Shown here piece by piece: positions 21,160 to 31,688 of a stretch of 64,000 nucleotides of DNA. Position numbers and translations under genes: made by a program. The DNA comes from an uncultured Pelagibacteraceae bacterium. Lineage in GTDB: Bacteria > Pseudomonadota > Alphaproteobacteria > Pelagibacterales > Pelagibacteraceae. Under the pieces are notes generated by a model. The model was not told the DNA's origin and searched no databases. It saw only the letters and a list, made by a program, of their open reading frames with translations. The stretch lies in the NCBI GenBank assembly GCA_902561015.1, contig CACENB010000003.1, positions 1-64,000 on the forward strand, read 5' to 3'. How positions within the stretch are numbered: the stretch's first letter is position 1; each line of letters starts with the position of its first letter.

Positions 21160-22163
21160 TACTGACTTGTTTGATTTGCTTTTTCATTATTTTGAACAAT
21201 AGTCATAATATGTTTTGCTTTTTGAAAATCAGAGTCTCTAGCCATCATGTTATCACTTAAATACCTTTTCCATTCTTTAGATCCAACTTGACCATGATAT
21301 AGTCCAACTGTGTGTCTCATTATGTGATTAACTTTGGTACCCTCTTTAACTTCTTTATCTATATACTCTAAAAGTTTTTGAACAACTTCTTCTCTTGTAG
21401 GGTTATTGTCGACATTAAAAATTTCTTTTTCTATTTCCACGAGAGAATATGGGTTTTGATAAATAGATCTGCCAATCATTACACCGTCGCAATAATTTAA
21501 ATGATCTTTTATTTCACTTACTTTGGTTATGCCTCCATTAATTATAATTTCTAAATTTGGATTTTCTTTTTTAATTTTGTAAACCATATCGTAGTTTAAC
21601 TTTGGAATATTCAAATTTTGTTTTGGAGATAATCCACTTAGCATTGCTTTTCTTGCATGCAAAATAAACGTCTTCGCTCCTGCATCTCTCATTTGTCTAA
21701 TAAAATTATTTAGATAATCAAAATCTTCTACATCATCAAAACCAATACGTGTTTTAGCAGTCACTGGAATTTTACAAGCATTTACCATTGCGTGTATACA
21801 CTCAGCTACTAACTCTGGTTCTTTCATTAAACAAGCGCCAAATTTATTCTTTTGAACTTTTTTACTAGGACATCCAAGGTTGATATTTATTTCATCATAC
21901 CCCATGTCTTCTCCAATTTTAGCAACTTCTGCTAATTCATCTTTATTGGAACCACCAACTTGTAAAGCAAGAGGTTTTTCCTCCTGACTAAAAGACAAGA
22001 TTTTTTTTCTATCACCGTGAATTGCTGATTTTGTAGCTACCATTTCAGTATAGAGCATTACATTTTTGCTCATCAGTCTTAAGAAGAAACGATCATGTCT
22101 ATCAGTGCAATCCATCATTGGAGCAACTGATATTTTTCTATTTATTTCTTTTTTAGAATCCAA
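21159..22163 (-). CDS. dusA: tRNA-dihydrouridine synthase A
   Basis: ORF 334 aa; VAPMMDCTDRHDRFFLRL, NINLGCPSKKVQKNKFGACLMKEPELV, ARKAMLSGLSPKQN. Confidence 0.92.
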   Translation of the reverse strand: MDSKKEINRKISVAPMMDCTDRHDRFFLRLMSKNVMLYTEMVATKSAIHGDRKKILSFSQEEKPLALQVGGSNKDELAEVAKIGEDMGYDEININLGCPSKKVQKNKFGACLMKEPELVAECIHAMVNACKIPVTAKTRIGFDDVEDFDYLNNFIRQMRDAGAKTFILHARKAMLSGLSPKQNLNIPKLNYDMVYKIKKENPNLEIIINGGITKVSEIKDHLNYCDGVMIGRSIYQNPYSLVEIEKEIFNVDNNPTREEVVQKLLEYIDKEVKEGTKVNHIMRHTVGLYHGQVGSKEWKRYLSDNMMARDSDFQKAKHIMTIVQNNEKANQTSQ

Positions 22164-23484
22164 GGTCTTTACCCATTATTTTATCAGGTAACCATGTAAC
22201 AATCTCAGGAAAAATACATAAAATTACTATAGCTAAAGCCATAATTATCATGAATGGTATAGACCCTTTTAAAATTTCTGACAAACTAACGTCTGGGGTA
22301 ATTCCTTTTATAATATAAAGATTTAGTCCAACTGGCGGTGTAATTAAGCCAATCTCCATATTGATTGTAAATACTATTGCAAACCAATACGGATCAAATC
22401 CTAAAGTGGTGATTACTGGCAATAATATAGCTGAGGTCATTACAATAACTGCAACTGGCGGTAAAAAGAAACCAGCTATTAAAAGAAATATATTTATTAA
22501 AATGAACACAACCCATTTGTTTGAACTTAATTCAACCATGCTCTGTGCTAAAGACTGGGTTACATAGAGTTGTGAGAGAGTAAAAGCAAAAAGATATGAT
22601 GCAGCAATGATAAACATTATCATCACACTTTCTTTCATTGAAACTTTAACAATGTTCCAAATTTTGCTTGGTTGATAAATTTTATAAACTACCGCAATCA
22701 ATACAAAAACTAAGAATGCTCCTACTCCAGATGCCTCAGATGGTGTTGCAACACCTCCATAAAGAACATACAAAACACCTGCAATAATAGCTAAGAAAGG
22801 AAGAATTCTTGGTAATACTTCAAGTTTTTCTTTTAAAGTTGGTCTCACTCTATTTCTTAGAGCTTTTGCAGCATCTTTATCAATAAAATAACTGTGAATA
22901 AGAGCCCAAATTGCAAACATACCCGCTAACATGAATCCAGGTACAAGACCGCATAAAAATAATCTACCAATTGATGTACCTGTTGCAATTCCATAAACAA
23001 TTAAAACAATACTGGGAGGTATTAAAACTCCTAAGGTTCCTCCAGCTGCAATAGTTCCTGTTGCGATTTGGTCGGAATACCCTCTTTTTCTCATTTCAGG
23101 TATTCCCATTGTTCCAATTGCTGCACAAGTTGCAGGGCTCGATCCACTTAAAGCGGCAAAAATTGAACAAGCACCAATATTAGAAATTACTAATCCACCT
23201 GGTACTCTCCAAAGCCATCTATCCAAACCTGTATATAAATCTTTTCCTGCAGGAGAATTAGCGACAGCCATTCCCATTAAAATAAACATCGGTATGGAAA
23301 GTAAAACAAAAGAATTTAATCCTGCAAAAAATGTTTCAGCAAATACGTCAAGCATTTGAAATCCCTCAAATGTAACTAACAAAGCAATCGAAACAAAACT
23401 CAAACCAAAAGCAATTGGAATTCCAGAAAAAAGTACTAATAAAGTAAAAACTGCAACAATTAATGCTATAATCAGTGGATCCAT
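22153..23484 (-). CDS. dctM: TRAP transporter large permease (DctM)
   Basis: ORF 443 aa; GSSPATCAAIGTMGIPEMRKRGY, GTLGVLIPPSIVLIVYGI, ITPPVGLNLYII. Confidence 0.93.
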   Translation of the reverse strand: MDPLIIALIVAVFTLLVLFSGIPIAFGLSFVSIALLVTFEGFQMLDVFAETFFAGLNSFVLLSIPMFILMGMAVANSPAGKDLYTGLDRWLWRVPGGLVISNIGACSIFAALSGSSPATCAAIGTMGIPEMRKRGYSDQIATGTIAAGGTLGVLIPPSIVLIVYGIATGTSIGRLFLCGLVPGFMLAGMFAIWALIHSYFIDKDAAKALRNRVRPTLKEKLEVLPRILPFLAIIAGVLYVLYGGVATPSEASGVGAFLVFVLIAVVYKIYQPSKIWNIVKVSMKESVMIMFIIAASYLFAFTLSQLYVTQSLAQSMVELSSNKWVVFILINIFLLIAGFFLPPVAVIVMTSAILLPVITTLGFDPYWFAIVFTINMEIGLITPPVGLNLYIIKGITPDVSLSEILKGSIPFMIIMALAIVILCIFPEIVTWLPDKIMGKDLGF

Positions 23485-23979
23485 TTATTTAAAATCCTTG
23501 TCATCAGTTAATTTTATAATTTCTGCAATATACTGTAATATCATTAACAAAGCCCCCAACATCATTGATGAATATGGTATCCACAGTGGTGGATCCCAAA
23601 CTGTTCCTGTTGAATAATTTTTAGTAAATGCTTCCTCAAACATTAAAAATCCAAAATAAAATAAAATTAAGAAAAAAAGTAAACTTATTGATGATGTAAA
23701 AATTTTTAATCTAATTATATTTTTTTTTGATAGAAAGTCATAAATCCATTCCATACTAACATGAGCTTTTTCACTTAAAACGTATACACTTCCTATGAAA
23801 GTTGAAGCTACCAATAACATGGTGACAAGTTCTGTCTGCCATGTAATTGCTCTTTGAAAAAAATATCTTTCAAAAACAAGCTCAACGATTACCAAAATTG
23901 ATAAAAGCAATGCCAATACAGCAAAAGCACCGCATGCCTTAGCTATATGGTCACAAAGTTGTAGATATTTTTTTTTCAT
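23485..23979 (-). CDS. dctQ: TRAP transporter small permease (DctQ)
   Basis: ORF 164 aa; four-TM pattern between dctP and dctM. Confidence 0.85.
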   Translation of the reverse strand: MKKKYLQLCDHIAKACGAFAVLALLLSILVIVELVFERYFFQRAITWQTELVTMLLVASTFIGSVYVLSEKAHVSMEWIYDFLSKKNIIRLKIFTSSISLLFFLILFYFGFLMFEEAFTKNYSTGTVWDPPLWIPYSSMMLGALLMILQYIAEIIKLTDDKDFK

Positions 23980-23980
23980 A

Positions 23981-24013
23981 AAAAAACCCCTATTTAATAA
24001 GAATAAATAGGGG
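23981..24013 (-). terminator. intrinsic terminator/attenuator hairpin between dctP and dctQM
   Basis: 10-bp perfect stem cccctattta/taaatagggg, 7-nt loop; on the minus strand followed by TTTTTT. Confidence 0.8.
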
Positions 24014-24029
24014 TTCTTTATATATTATT

Positions 24030-25040
24030 TTATTTAACTGCTAAAGCCATTTCCATCAGCTTATCGCCACCTGGAACTTTATCAGCAAATGCTTTATGAG
24101 AAGATTTTTTCGCAATCTCTACCCATGCAGCATGGTCTTTTGCATCCATGTATACCAATTTTACACCAGCAGCTTTATAAGCATCTTCAAACTTTTTATC
24201 TAAGTTTTCAACTTGAGCTGTCATGTATTTCTCAGCAACTTTACCAGCTTTCATTAAAGCTTTTTGTTGCTTAGAACTTAAAGCATCATAAGACTTTTTT
24301 GACATTAAGATTGGTTCGTACATAAACCATAGACCAAATTTTCCTGGAGGAGTTGCACATGAAACTTGTTCATAAATTTTGTAACTTACAAAACTTCCTG
24401 AACTAGTGTTGGCACCTGTTAATACACCAGTTTGTAAACCTGTGTAAATTTCAGATGATGGCATACTTTGTATACCAGCTCCTGCTGCTTCTAACATTTG
24501 GTTAAATGCTTTACCTGCAGCTCTCATAACTTGACCTTTTGCATCGCTAGGATTTTTGATACATTTTGTTTTTGAAGCAAAACCACCTCCCAACCAAGCA
24601 TCAGATAAAACTACAACACCAGCATCATTAATGATTTTTTTGATCTCAGTCATCATTGGACCTTTATTAAATCTCAATGCATGGTCATGATTTTTGACTG
24701 TTCCTGGCATTAGAGTTGCGTCAAACTCTGGGTGGAATTTAGATGCATACGCTAATGGAAAAGCAGAAATGTCTAACTGACCTGTTGTCATTGGTTTCCA
24801 CTGTTCTTTTGGTTTGTATAATGATTTAGCTGGATAAATTCTTATATCTATTCCAACATTTGCTTTTTTGACTTCGTCAGCAATGATTTGCACCATTTCA
24901 TGACGCGGGTCAAAAGATCCATCAGCTCTCGGTGTTCCTGGCCATTGGTGACTTGCTTTTAAAGTTACAGCAAAAGCAGAACCAATAGTTGTGAAAACGA
25001 AAACTAATGAAGTTAAGTATAAAGATATTTTTTTTAACAT
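24030..25040 (-). CDS. dctP: TRAP transporter solute-binding protein (DctP family)
   Basis: Track ORF to 25103; signal peptide MLKKISLYLTSLVFVFTTIGSAFA indicates the start at 25040; DctP-like sequence next to dctQM. Confidence 0.88.
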   Translation of the reverse strand: MLKKISLYLTSLVFVFTTIGSAFAVTLKASHQWPGTPRADGSFDPRHEMVQIIADEVKKANVGIDIRIYPAKSLYKPKEQWKPMTTGQLDISAFPLAYASKFHPEFDATLMPGTVKNHDHALRFNKGPMMTEIKKIINDAGVVVLSDAWLGGGFASKTKCIKNPSDAKGQVMRAAGKAFNQMLEAAGAGIQSMPSSEIYTGLQTGVLTGANTSSGSFVSYKIYEQVSCATPPGKFGLWFMYEPILMSKKSYDALSSKQQKALMKAGKVAEKYMTAQVENLDKKFEDAYKAAGVKLVYMDAKDHAAWVEIAKKSSHKAFADKVPGGDKLMEMALAVK

Positions 25041-25136
25041 TATTTTTCCCTCTATTGTTATTTTTAATAATTCAATTAAAGTGAACTTATTAATAAGAGT
25101 CAAGTCGGTAAAAGCACTTAATATAAAACTATATTT

Positions 25137-26282
25137 ATGGATGGACCTTTAAAAAACCTTTTAGTTGTTGATTTAACGAGAGTATTAGTTGGGCCTTATT
25201 GCACAATGATATTATCAGATTTAGGTGCAAGGGTGATAAAAGTTGAAGCTCCAGAAATCGGAGATGACTCAAGAAATTTTGGACCATTTATAAAAGATTA
25301 CTCTGCTTATTTTATGTCTTTAAATAGGGGTAAAGAAAGTATTGCTCTCAATTTAAAAAATGCAGAGGATAAAAAAATTTTTGATAAAATTTTATCTAAA
25401 GCAGATATTTTAGTCGAAAATTTTAAACCAGGAACTTTAGAAAAATGGGGTTATGGCTGGAAGGATGTGTCCAAAAAATATCCCAAACTAATTTATGCTT
25501 CAGCTTCAGGATTTGGTCAAACAGGTCCACTTAAAGAGTTACCAGCTTACGACATGGTAGTACAAGGTATGGGAGGATTGATGAGTGTAACTGGTCAACC
25601 AAATTCTGAACCTACAAGAGTTGGAACATCTATAGGAGATATAACTGCAGGACTTTTTACTACTATTGGAATTAACGCTGCTCTTTACGATAGACAAAAA
25701 ACTGGCAAAGGAATGTACATAGATGTATCGATGCTTGATTGTCAAATAGCTATTCTAGAAAATGCTATCGCACGATATCTCTCAAAGAATGAAATTCCAA
25801 AACCGATGGGATCACGTCATCCATCAATTGCTCCATTTGAAGCCTTCAAGACAAAAGATAGTTATATAATAATTGCAGCAGGCAATGATAAATTATTTGA
25901 AAAACTATGCAATGTCTTAAAAATAAGTGAAGTAAATCAAAATCCAAAATTTTCAAATAATTCATCTAGAGCTAAAAATATGGACGAGCTTAAAAAAATT
26001 TTAGAAGATAAATTATTTGCCAAAAAAACTGATGAGTGGGTTAAAGAAATGGAAAAAGATAAAATTCCATGTGGTCCAATTTTTAATATAAAAGAGGCTG
26101 TTGAAAATCCTCAGATAGAGTCAAGAAACATGATCGTAAAAGCTTTTCATAAAGTTGTGGGGGATTTCAAATTAGCTGGAAACCCAATCAAAATGTCATC
26201 ATATAAGGATGAAAAGACTAGAGGTGATATTCCTGATTTGGATGAGCATCGACAAAAAATTTTAGAAGAATTTAATAATTAA
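25137..26282 (+). CDS. CaiB/BaiF CoA-transferase family III
   Basis: ORF 381 aa; [55 protein letters not shown]. Confidence 0.92.
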   Translation: MDGPLKNLLVVDLTRVLVGPYCTMILSDLGARVIKVEAPEIGDDSRNFGPFIKDYSAYFMSLNRGKESIALNLKNAEDKKIFDKILSKADILVENFKPGTLEKWGYGWKDVSKKYPKLIYASASGFGQTGPLKELPAYDMVVQGMGGLMSVTGQPNSEPTRVGTSIGDITAGLFTTIGINAALYDRQKTGKGMYIDVSMLDCQIAILENAIARYLSKNEIPKPMGSRHPSIAPFEAFKTKDSYIIIAAGNDKLFEKLCNVLKISEVNQNPKFSNNSSRAKNMDELKKILEDKLFAKKTDEWVKEMEKDKIPCGPIFNIKEAVENPQIESRNMIVKAFHKVVGDFKLAGNPIKMSSYKDEKTRGDIPDLDEHRQKILEEFNN

Positions 26283-26812
26283 TTATTTTCTTCAGAAGAC
26301 TCTGCATCTTGTTGACTTACCTGTTCCTCTGCTTCTGAAACTTCATCAAGAGAAACATCATCAGAGTCGCTCTCCGTTTCCTCTGATGGTTGAGAGTCTA
26401 CGTCAGGACTAGCTGTTTGAGATAGTTCGGCTAAATCATCTTTTGAAACTTGAATTTTTTCTGGAGCTTTTCTGGCTCTTTTTGATGGTAATATAGGAGC
26501 ACCACTTTTTGAAATTTCACCTTTGTATAAACTTTCAAAATCATCACCTACATCTTCATCATCTTCCGTTCCATCATCAACTTGCTCTACATGTTTTCTT
26601 AATTTATAGATTGCGCTTTCACTTAAATCTGAAACTTTAATTTTTTCTTCAGCTATTTCTCTGAGTGATATGACTGTATTTTTATCATTATCTCTATCTA
26701 AAGTTGGCTCAATACCAGAGTTCAATTGAGTTGCTCTTTCTTTTGCAACTAAAACAAGCTCATAGGGACTTTCAACTTTATCGATACAATCTTCAACGGT
26801 AACTCTAGCCAT
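26279..26812 (-). CDS. rpoZ: DNA-directed RNA polymerase omega subunit with acidic C-terminal extension
   Basis: ORF 177 aa; [33 protein letters not shown], then a long D/E/S-rich tail. Confidence 0.93.
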   Translation of the reverse strand: MARVTVEDCIDKVESPYELVLVAKERATQLNSGIEPTLDRDNDKNTVISLREIAEEKIKVSDLSESAIYKLRKHVEQVDDGTEDDEDVGDDFESLYKGEISKSGAPILPSKRARKAPEKIQVSKDDLAELSQTASPDVDSQPSEETESDSDDVSLDEVSEAEEQVSQQDAESSEENN

Positions 26813-26856
26813 GCGCAGTATCTATACAGTGACTAAAAAAAAATCAAGGAGATTTT

Positions 26857-28065
26857 TTATATATATTGTGGATTTAGCTTATTTCTTACAAAAAATAATA
26901 AGATCAAGGAGATTAAAATATAAACAAATGAAACCATAGCAATTTGCTCAATAGAAAAGCCTCTATCTATCAAAAAACCGAATAAAGCTGTTCCAAAAGC
27001 AGTGGAAAAAACCATTAAAGCTGTAGTTAGAGCTTTAATTGAGCCAATAAATTTTACACCATAAATTTCAGCCCATGTTGATGAACCTAGAACATTGGCT
27101 AAACCATTAGAAATACCTATTAATCCAAGAAAAATAAAAGATGTTATTGGATTATTAAAATAAAATAAAACTAAAGTAGAAATTAACAAAGGTATATTCA
27201 TAAAGATTAAAAGTTTTCTGCTAGTAAACTTATCTATTAGAAATCCAGATCCTAGCAAAGTGAGCACAGACAATATTGAATAAACCATGAATGATTGAGC
27301 AATAACAAAAGAACCCCATTCCTTAGCTTCAGTAATGAAAGACTGATAAACAAATACACCAGTTGCAATCCACGGCATTGCTAACATATTTAAACATACA
27401 ATATAAAATCTATAATCTTTTATAACCTCAATTCTTTTCCATTGTTTAATTTCTTTTATTTCAGAGTCAGTTGGGTCTACTTGTTCTCTCGTATCAAAAT
27501 CCAATTTTTTAATTAAAAAAAATGATATCAAAGGTAAAAAAAGCAAAACTAAAATTGCAATAGATATCCAAATATTCTGCCAAGCTGTAATTGAAAGTAA
27601 ATAAACAATTAATACAGGTAAAATAAATTCAGCTGTTGAAAGACCAAACCAACCTACACTTAAGGCTTTCCCTCTAGATTTTGTAAAATACCTTGTAATT
27701 GTTGTAGTTGCAGTGTGAGACATTAATCCTTGTCCAGAAAATCTCATCAAAAAAACAGCTATAAATAAAAAAATTATTGAAGATATTTTTGAAAAAAAGA
27801 AACATGAAAATGCTAAGAGTAAAGTAACATAAAATGCAAATCGAAAAATATTGATATCATCAATTTTTTTTCCAACCCAAATTAAAAGAAAACTACTTAA
27901 TAAAGTGGCTGATGCATATATTGAGCCAAATTGTCCATGAGTGATAGAAAGTGTTTCTCTTATGCTCGAATTAAACAAACCTAAAAAAAAACTCTGTCCA
28001 AAACTAGAAAAAAATGTAAAAATAAATCCAAATATAATTACTTTTAAACTTAAACTATTAAACAT
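26857..28065 (-). CDS. MFS transporter
   Basis: ORF 402 aa; 12-TM-like hydrophobic pattern, FGSIYASATLLSSFLLIWVGKKIDD. Confidence 0.8.
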   Translation of the reverse strand: MFNSLSLKVIIFGFIFTFFSSFGQSFFLGLFNSSIRETLSITHGQFGSIYASATLLSSFLLIWVGKKIDDINIFRFAFYVTLLLAFSCFFFSKISSIIFLFIAVFLMRFSGQGLMSHTATTTITRYFTKSRGKALSVGWFGLSTAEFILPVLIVYLLSITAWQNIWISIAILVLLFLPLISFFLIKKLDFDTREQVDPTDSEIKEIKQWKRIEVIKDYRFYIVCLNMLAMPWIATGVFVYQSFITEAKEWGSFVIAQSFMVYSILSVLTLLGSGFLIDKFTSRKLLIFMNIPLLISTLVLFYFNNPITSFIFLGLIGISNGLANVLGSSTWAEIYGVKFIGSIKALTTALMVFSTAFGTALFGFLIDRGFSIEQIAMVSFVYILISLILLFFVRNKLNPQYI

Positions 28066-28073
28066 AAAAAATT

Positions 28074-28943
28074 ATGAGTTGTAATGTTGCTTTCATAGGT
28101 CTTGGTGTCATGGGGTATCCAATGGCTGGTTATATATCAAAAGGTGGACACAATGTAACTGTTTTTAATCGAACAAAATCAAAAGCAGAAAAATGGATTA
28201 GTGAATACAAAGGTAAATTGGCTGAAAGTCCAGCTGAAGCAGCTAAAGATGCAGAATATATTTTTACCTGTGTTGGTAATGACAATGATTTAAGAGAAGT
28301 AACTTTTGGAAACAATGGTGCCTTCAAAACAATTAAAAAAGGTGCTGTTTATATCGACAACACTACAGCCTCTGCAACTATTGCAAGAGAAATTTACGAG
28401 TATGCAAAAAAAAATGGATTTGGTGCACTCGATGCTCCAGTATCTGGTGGACAAGCTGGTGCAGAGAATGGTGCACTAACAGTGATGATTGGTGGTGATC
28501 AAGCTGATTTTGATAAAGCAAAAGATAAAATTGATTGCTACAGTAAAAAGATGAAACTACTGGGTAGTGCTGGCAATGGACAACTTGCCAAAATGGTTAA
28601 TCAAATTTGTATTGCTGGTTTAGTTCAAGGTTTATCTGAAGCAATTAACTTTGGTATGAAAGCTGGACTGAATATGGAAGATGTAATTGAAGTTATTTCA
28701 AAAGGTGCAGCTCAATCATGGCAAATGGAAAATAGATATAAGACAATGATAGATGATAAGTTTGATTTTGGTTTTGCAGTCGATTGGATGAGAAAAGATT
28801 TAAAAATTGCAATGGATGAGGCAAAAAATAATGGCTCATTATTACCTGTCACAGAACTAGTAGATAAATATTACGGGGAAGTTCAAGGCATGGGCGGCAA
28901 TCGTTGGGATACTTCAAGTTTAATTAAAAGATTTAGAAAGTAA
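28074..28943 (+). CDS. NAD(P)-dependent beta-hydroxyacid dehydrogenase (GarR/MmsB-like)
   Basis: ORF 289 aa; FIGLGVMGYPMAGYISKGGHNVTVFNRT, DAPVSGGQAGAENGALTVMIGG. Confidence 0.9.
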   Translation: MSCNVAFIGLGVMGYPMAGYISKGGHNVTVFNRTKSKAEKWISEYKGKLAESPAEAAKDAEYIFTCVGNDNDLREVTFGNNGAFKTIKKGAVYIDNTTASATIAREIYEYAKKNGFGALDAPVSGGQAGAENGALTVMIGGDQADFDKAKDKIDCYSKKMKLLGSAGNGQLAKMVNQICIAGLVQGLSEAINFGMKAGLNMEDVIEVISKGAAQSWQMENRYKTMIDDKFDFGFAVDWMRKDLKIAMDEAKNNGSLLPVTELVDKYYGEVQGMGGNRWDTSSLIKRFRK

Positions 28944-28946
28944 AGT

Positions 28947-29546
28947 ATGCAGCCAGCATACTATGAAGATTTTGTAGAAATTCAAAATAAGTATTGGTCT
29001 ATGTTAGATGATGCTGTGACTAACAGAGGTTCACCATTTAGAATTCCAGTTTTTATTTGTGCTCATCAAAACGAAGTTGATGGCAGAATTGTAGTTTTAC
29101 GTAAATCAGATAGAGCAAGCAATCTATTACAATTTCATACAGACTTAAGATCTCCTAAAGTCGATATTCTAAAAAAAAATAAGAATGCCTCTCTAGTTTT
29201 CTACGATAAAGAAGAAAAGATACAATTAAGAGTAAAAGTAGAATGTGAAGTTAATAATCAAAATTCTACAACTGAAGAGTCATGGAAGAAAACTCAACAT
29301 ATAAGTAGACGTTGTTATTTAACTGATAGCCCTCCTGGAACTACTTCAGAAAATCCAACTTCTGGAATGATATCTAAATTAGAAGATTTCGATTACACAA
29401 TGAAACAAAGTGAAGAAGGTTATAAAAATTTCACTGTAATTAAATGTAAAATTAAATCTATTGAATGGCTTTATCTTGCAGCCAAAGGTCACCGTAGAGC
29501 AAAGTTTGATTTAGAAACTAATAAAATGGATTGGTTGGTTCCTTAA
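28947..29546 (+). CDS. pyridoxamine 5'-phosphate oxidase-like FMN-binding protein
   Basis: ORF 199 aa; GRIVVLRKSDRASNLLQFHTDLRSPKV, C-terminal IEWLYLAAKGHRRAKF. Confidence 0.8.
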   Translation: MQPAYYEDFVEIQNKYWSMLDDAVTNRGSPFRIPVFICAHQNEVDGRIVVLRKSDRASNLLQFHTDLRSPKVDILKKNKNASLVFYDKEEKIQLRVKVECEVNNQNSTTEESWKKTQHISRRCYLTDSPPGTTSENPTSGMISKLEDFDYTMKQSEEGYKNFTVIKCKIKSIEWLYLAAKGHRRAKFDLETNKMDWLVP

Positions 29547-29578
29547 TATCTTATAATTAATTAAACAAGCCTTAGGGA

Positions 29579-30220
29579 CTATTTTTTTAAAAAGTTAGTA
29601 ATACTTTTTTTTATTGTTTCTGCAATAATTAATACCCCTTTTTCATTTGGATGTATTCCGTCAGCCTGATTTAAACTTGGATTAAGAGCTACTCCTTTTA
29701 AAAGAAATGGAATTAATTCTAACTCAAATTTTTTTGATAAATCAGGATAGATCTTGTCAAATTTTTTTTTATAATTTAACCCATTTGTTGGTGAAGCAAT
29801 CATGCCAGCAAGTATAATTTTGATATTATTACTTGTTATAATGTTAATTATATCCTCTAAATTTTGCTTTGTTTGATCTGGGTTAATTCTTCTTAACATG
29901 TCATTTGCTCCAAGACCAATAATTATTAAATCGTAACTTGTATCTGATAATTCATCCTCAATTCTATCTAAACCATCTGAAGATGTATCTCCGGAAATAC
30001 TGCCATTAAAAATTTGAATTTCATATTTATCAGATTTTAAACTTTTTTCTAATACAACAGATAAATGGTCATCCTCAGGTAAGCCATAACCTGACATTAG
30101 GCTATCACCAAATAACAATACCTTTTCTATTTTAATTTGTGATTTTTTTTCACTACAACCAACTACTATTGCAGCTACTAAAACAAAGACCAAGACCCTT
30201 AAAAAATTTTTTTTAGACAC
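29579..30220 (-). CDS. arylesterase / lysophospholipase-like SGNH hydrolase (TesA-like), GTG start
   Basis: ORF 213 aa; lipobox-like VAAIVVGCS, VLLFGDSLMSGYGLP, DLIIIGLGANDMLR, DGIHPNEKG. Confidence 0.85.
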   Translation of the reverse strand: MSKKNFLRVLVFVLVAAIVVGCSEKKSQIKIEKVLLFGDSLMSGYGLPEDDHLSVVLEKSLKSDKYEIQIFNGSISGDTSSDGLDRIEDELSDTSYDLIIIGLGANDMLRRINPDQTKQNLEDIINIITSNNIKIILAGMIASPTNGLNYKKKFDKIYPDLSKKFELELIPFLLKGVALNPSLNQADGIHPNEKGVLIIAETIKKSITNFLKK

Positions 30221-30238
30221 TAAAAAATTTTTTTTAGA
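30200..30238. repeat. tandem repeat with 21-bp period overlapping the arylesterase start codon
   Basis: taaaaaattttttttaga at 30200-30217 and again at 30221-30238. Confidence 0.85.
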
Positions 30239-30250
30239 TTATCTAATAGA

Positions 30251-31681
30251 CTAGGATCCATTTTTAATTACTGAATGGGCAATTTTTGTCCAATTATAGG
30301 TTGTATGTATCGAATTAATAACAATTATACGTCCACGATCAAAATCAATCATTATTGATTGACCACCATTTCCATCCATACCCATAATTGTTCTATCTTT
30401 CATACCTGAATAATCTGTATGAAAAAAACCTGCATAACCTTTAGGATTTAGAAAACTGTTTTTATCATTTTTGTACGAGTGATTTTTTTTAATTCTATTT
30501 TTATAAATATTTTTTAGATATTTACCAACGCACGTATCATTTTGCCAATCATCTAACATTGCTTTTGCAATTCTCATATAATCATATCTAGTAGCCCAAA
30601 ATTGATTTGTTAAAATACCATCATCATATGTTCCGTCCTTGTGTTTTGAAAATATAGCATAATTTTTAATTTTCGATTTTTCCCTAAATGTTTTGTCTAA
30701 AATCTTTTGGTAATCACCGTTTGACTTATACCAAATATAGTTAATTAAAATTATTGGAGGAAATCCATTATAATTATATTTTTTTTTCGATTTTTCTGAA
30801 CCTTTAAATACACCTTCCATGTGGTATCTAATAGGTGCAAATCCTGCCATCTTGCCAGTTTTTTTAATTCTTTTCTCAAGAGTTACATATTTTTGATCTC
30901 CTGAAGCCATGTTAAGAAGGTCAATTATTCGTTGCCCATCATAAACTGTATTTTTTAATAACGGATAATCATCGATTTTTGATTCAACACTGTCAATATA
31001 TCCACCACAAACAGCATGCCCTAGCATATATGATACCATTGTTTTACCAACTGATGATGAAAGAAATTTAGCCCCATCATGCACCAGTATACCAAATCGA
31101 TCATCTGGACTTTTTTTATCTACGGTGATTTTACCGTTTTCAAATAACAGATAACTCATTATAGGTGATTTCTTAAGTTCTTTATCTACGTTTTTATCTT
31201 CACGTAAATCAAATTCAAATTCATATGGATTTGATGAAGCTTCAATTAAATATTTATCATTTGATAAATCTGCTTTTTTACTTCTAACAAATCCATAATA
31301 TAACAAAGTATCATCATTAATATTTTTTGCATTCCATGGTATTGAATGACGAATTTTACCATCTTTTTTTTTAAAAAACTTTATTTTGAGTTTATTTTTA
31401 TATTTTTTGTGGTCTGCCCACTTATATCCGTCTTCACCATAACTTTGATCACCATCTAAAACACATTGTTTTTTAGGTTTTCCAACTTCCTCAAAACATC
31501 TTGGTCCTGCGTCCCATCTTGTACAATTTTTACACTCATCATAATCTTTATTAACTTCTATGTATTGTGTATGATTATTGATAAGAAACCATTCATTTAA
31601 CGCTTCTTCATATTTATCTTTTGCATTTACATTAACACTTAAAATTAATGAGAGAATTAAAGTTAAAAATATTTTTTTCAT
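30251..31681 (-). CDS. serine beta-lactamase-like (class C/EstB type) exported hydrolase, paralog 1
   Basis: ORF 476 aa; signal peptide, SVGK (SxxK) motif, Cys-rich N-terminal YDECKNCTRWDAGPRCFEEVGKPKKQCVLDG. Confidence 0.75.
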   Translation of the reverse strand: MKKIFLTLILSLILSVNVNAKDKYEEALNEWFLINNHTQYIEVNKDYDECKNCTRWDAGPRCFEEVGKPKKQCVLDGDQSYGEDGYKWADHKKYKNKLKIKFFKKKDGKIRHSIPWNAKNINDDTLLYYGFVRSKKADLSNDKYLIEASSNPYEFEFDLREDKNVDKELKKSPIMSYLLFENGKITVDKKSPDDRFGILVHDGAKFLSSSVGKTMVSYMLGHAVCGGYIDSVESKIDDYPLLKNTVYDGQRIIDLLNMASGDQKYVTLEKRIKKTGKMAGFAPIRYHMEGVFKGSEKSKKKYNYNGFPPIILINYIWYKSNGDYQKILDKTFREKSKIKNYAIFSKHKDGTYDDGILTNQFWATRYDYMRIAKAMLDDWQNDTCVGKYLKNIYKNRIKKNHSYKNDKNSFLNPKGYAGFFHTDYSGMKDRTIMGMDGNGGQSIMIDFDRGRIIVINSIHTTYNWTKIAHSVIKNGS

Positions 31682-31688
31682 AATTTAC

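Noticed and set aside
25086-25097. CTTATTAATAAG palindrome upstream of dctP
   Set aside because: Short and wholly AT-driven; likely chance in this composition.
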